Source: an uncultured Prevotellaceae bacterium
Lineage (GTDB): Bacteria > Bacteroidota > Bacteroidia > Bacteroidales > Muribaculaceae
Length of the DNA stretch: 5,832 nucleotides
Assembly: GCA_937892085.1 (NCBI GenBank)
Contig: CALAVD010000276.1
Span: 1 to 5,832, forward strand
Direction: 5' to 3'
Below the pieces are notes generated by a model. That model had not been told where the DNA came from, ran no database searches, and was given only the letters and a program-made list of their open reading frames with translations. Below are positions 3,921-5,832 of the stretch, piece after piece (position 1 is the first letter of the stretch; each line of letters opens with the position of its first letter). Both the position numbers and the translations under genes were made by a program.

Positions 3921-5832
3921 TTACTTGCCCAAGCGGGCTTTCTCGTCGCTGCCGGCGCCGGTGCCACGCCACTTGCTGCTGGCAGCGTTGAACTTATAGC
4001 GCACAGTCACTTGTAGCTCGCGTGTGTCGCGATGTTGATTCTGGCACATGTTGCGCAGGCCGTAGCGCAACACAACACTTTGTTGTGCATCGAGCAGGTT
4101 GTGTCCGGCGATTTTCACGCTCAGGCGGTCGTTGAAGAATGTCTTGGTGACGCTAAGATCAAGCCGTACAACTGCGCTTGTGAGCGATACGTTCTCCATG
4201 TCGCCCTTGCTGGTGATGTCAAGATTGGCACTGGCTGTGAGGGTGGGCAATATCCTGATGTTATTGTTGAACTGAATAAGGTATAAGGGCTTTTTGGGGC
4301 TGATTATGCCAACTGGCGTGGGAATCTTGGCCCAGTCCTTAATCATTCCTAATGAGAGCTGTGGCTCATATATACCAAACTTGGGGTTGAAATTGAGCAT
4401 CATGCGCAACTTGTGGCTATGGTCTAAGTTCTCTCGTGTGAGAAGTGTTGTTGCCTCACTGCCTGGCACCTCATGAGCCACGTTGATGATGTGGTCGCTC
4501 TCGTGCTTGTAGTCGGCCATGAAAGTAATCCATTTCCACATCACCATGACCCCGAGTTGGTTGTTGATCGACGGCTTCAAGGTGGGGTTGCCGCTCTCCC
4601 AAGTGAAGCGGTTGGCATAGGTCACGCTGCCGTTGAGTTGCCAGTAATAGGGTCGCTGAATCTTCATGGCATAGTTGAGCATCAGCTGCACATTGCCGGC
4701 ACGTGCCGAGAGTCCTATTGTCGGGAACAGATGGTGGTAGGTGCGGCTCTGCTCGGCAATGTGCTCTCCCATGCTGTAGTAGTCGCTCGCCACATTCTCG
4801 TTGCGCAGGCCCAGGCGCATTGAGCCGAAGGGCAACTGCCGTGAATATTCCACAAAGAAGGCATAGTTGTTCTCACGCTGCTCGGTCATCGATGAGGGGA
4901 CTATCTGCTCGGGGTTTATATAGTCGTCGTTGCGGTGGGTGTTACTCAACTCGGTCCCAGCTTGCAGGTTGCCGCCCCACAATGGCCACGAGAGTATTAC
5001 TTTGCCGGCAAGCAACTGGTTCCGAACCACGCTCTGTGACGTCACGATGCGGCTGTCTTTTTCCTGACTAACTTCATCGTTATACTGACTAGTGCGGTCC
5101 TTGTAGAACATGTAGTCGAGGTTCACATCAATGCTTGTCTTCCCTATCTTGCCGTTATAGTAGGCATTAAGAGTGTGTGGCATGTTTGATTTGTTGTCTT
5201 GATTTACTGTGTTTAAAAGGTGGTCATAGAACTCTCCATTGGCTATCACATCGGCAGTCATGCCGCCCCAGGAATGGTTTTTAAAATACCACTTGGTGTC
5301 ATAACGCAGTCCCATAGAGTGGTTGTCGTTAAAAACATAGTTCACACCAACCGAATTGTAGAGCGAACGGCTGAAAGAATGGCTGTCAATGGCTTGGTCG
5401 AGCAGCCAAGTGGTGTCGGCTTGAACGTCAAATTTTATCATGTCCTTCTGTAGCCATCGATCCTCGTTATACCACGTGGCACCAAACACGTCGAGTCCAC
5501 CATTTCGATAGTTCCAGTTAGCACCAATTGCCAAGTCCATCGTCTCGCCTTGAGAGTAATTCGCTTCGGAATCCAGCGAGAGTCCCTCGCCCTGTGGCCG
5601 CTTGGTCTTGATGAGGATGACCGATTCCACGTCGGCTTTGTATTTTGCGCCTGGATTGGTGATTAGCTCCACGCTCGCTATGTCGTCGCTCTTGAGTTGG
5701 TCGAGCTCACTCTTGTTGCGCATCTCACGACCGTTGATGTAGATGAGCGGAGTGCCCTTGCCAAACACCTCGATGCCATCGCTTTTCTGTTGCACGCCAG
5801 GCAGGTTCTGGAGACCATCGTTGGCTGTTCCC
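3921..5832 (-). CDS. TonB-dependent outer-membrane barrel protein (OMP_b-brl_3 type), 5' truncated
   Basis: The frame stays open to the window edge, so 636 residues are visible and the true start is outside; the GTG at 5795 is internal. The visible part begins inside the plug domain: GTANDGLQNLPGV, then GKGTPLIYINGREM, then SVELITNPGAKY and VILIKTKRPQ, the characteristic plug sequence of Bacteroidota TonB-dependent proteins. The rest is a long beta-barrel of alternating polar and aromatic strands (for example NYAFFVEYSRQLPFGSMRLGLRNE), typical of the OMP_b-brl_3 family. The barrel ends with ELQVTVRYKF, a C-terminal insertion signal, and then a 22-residue hydrophilic tail ending GTGAGSDEKARLGK that recurs in this family. 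Signal peptide, TonB box and any carboxypeptidase-like domain would lie upstream. It should sit in the outer membrane and take up or bind an unknown ligand with energy from TonB-ExbBD. No SusD partner is visible, and it is shorter than a SusC. Confidence 0.92.
   Translation of the reverse strand, partial: GTANDGLQNLPGVQQKSDGIEVFGKGTPLIYINGREMRNKSELDQLKSDDIASVELITNPGAKYKADVESVILIKTKRPQGEGLSLDSEANYSQGETMDLAIGANWNYRNGGLDVFGATWYNEDRWLQKDMIKFDVQADTTWLLDQAIDSHSFSRSLYNSVGVNYVFNDNHSMGLRYDTKWYFKNHSWGGMTADVIANGEFYDHLLNTVNQDNKSNMPHTLNAYYNGKIGKTSIDVNLDYMFYKDRTSQYNDEVSQEKDSRIVTSQSVVRNQLLAGKVILSWPLWGGNLQAGTELSNTHRNDDYINPEQIVPSSMTEQRENNYAFFVEYSRQLPFGSMRLGLRNENVASDYYSMGEHIAEQSRTYHHLFPTIGLSARAGNVQLMLNYAMKIQRPYYWQLNGSVTYANRFTWESGNPTLKPSINNQLGVMVMWKWITFMADYKHESDHIINVAHEVPGSEATTLLTRENLDHSHKLRMMLNFNPKFGIYEPQLSLGMIKDWAKIPTPVGIISPKKPLYLIQFNNNIRILPTLTASANLDITSKGDMENVSLTSAVVRLDLSVTKTFFNDRLSVKIAGHNLLDAQQSVVLRYGLRNMCQNQHRDTRELQVTVRYKFNAASSKWRGTGAGSDEKARLGK

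Noticed and set aside
4032..5071. Several plus-strand open frames of 60-122 codons opposite the outer-membrane gene
   Set aside because: All are antisense shadows of a clearly coding minus-strand frame, with biased composition (Arg/Ser-rich or His/Val-rich) and no promoter or recognisable motif.
5793..5795. GTG as the start codon of the outer-membrane protein
   Set aside because: The frame continues upstream without a stop to the window edge and encodes LQNLPGV, conserved plug sequence, so this GTG is an internal valine codon.

Overview
The window looks like chromosomal DNA of a gut-type Bacteroidales bacterium, probably Muribaculaceae or Prevotellaceae. This is inferred from three things: promoters of the TAnnTTTG / TTTG (-7/-33) kind, A-rich leaders without clear Shine-Dalgarno sequences, and the protein families present (an OMP_b-brl_3 type TonB-dependent barrel with its conserved hydrophilic tail, an M13 peptidase with a Bacteroidota-style signal peptide, a C-terminal dockerin-like module, and a DUF6922-like/AbiEii pair). 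No rRNA, tRNA or CRISPR array is visible, and the species cannot be named from this sequence.

Layout, left to right. (1) Positions 1-189 (+) are the last 62 codons of a gene ending in a two-repeat dockerin type I-like calcium-binding module. (2) Positions 190-393 are an AT-rich gap with a small palindrome plus T run, and a promoter whose -7 box overlaps a 12-bp perfect palindrome. (3) Positions 394-1270 (+) are a two-gene, translationally overlapping cassette: an 86-aa DUF6922-like protein and a 207-aa AbiEii-type nucleotidyltransferase, i.e. a probable toxin-antitoxin or phage-defence pair. A near-identical 21-bp direct repeat lies on each side of it (285-305 and 1308-1328). (4) Positions 1271-1611 carry no recognisable intact gene. 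They hold an apparent stub of reading frame, a 175-bp element with perfect 19-bp terminal inverted repeats and nested internal palindromes (MITE-like), and a perfect 14-bp terminator-like hairpin just beyond it. (5) Positions 1612-3636 (-) are a complete secreted M13 zinc metallopeptidase (PepO/neprilysin family) with a textbook Bacteroidota promoter upstream. (6) Positions 3637-3920 hold that promoter, a strong minus-strand terminator and a 139-nt untranslated tail of the next gene. (7) Positions 3921-5832 (-) are most of a TonB-dependent outer-membrane barrel protein whose 5' end lies beyond the window.

The two minus-strand genes are both envelope proteins but appear to be separate transcription units, because a terminator and a fresh promoter lie between them. 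The AbiEii cassette is less G+C-rich by eye than its neighbours, points the other way from the peptidase, and is bounded by repeats and a putative transposable element, so it reads as an accessory insertion between envelope and secreted-protein genes. The most novel-looking object is the 175-bp palindromic element at 1354-1528; the repeat-bounded cassette with its promoter palindrome is second.
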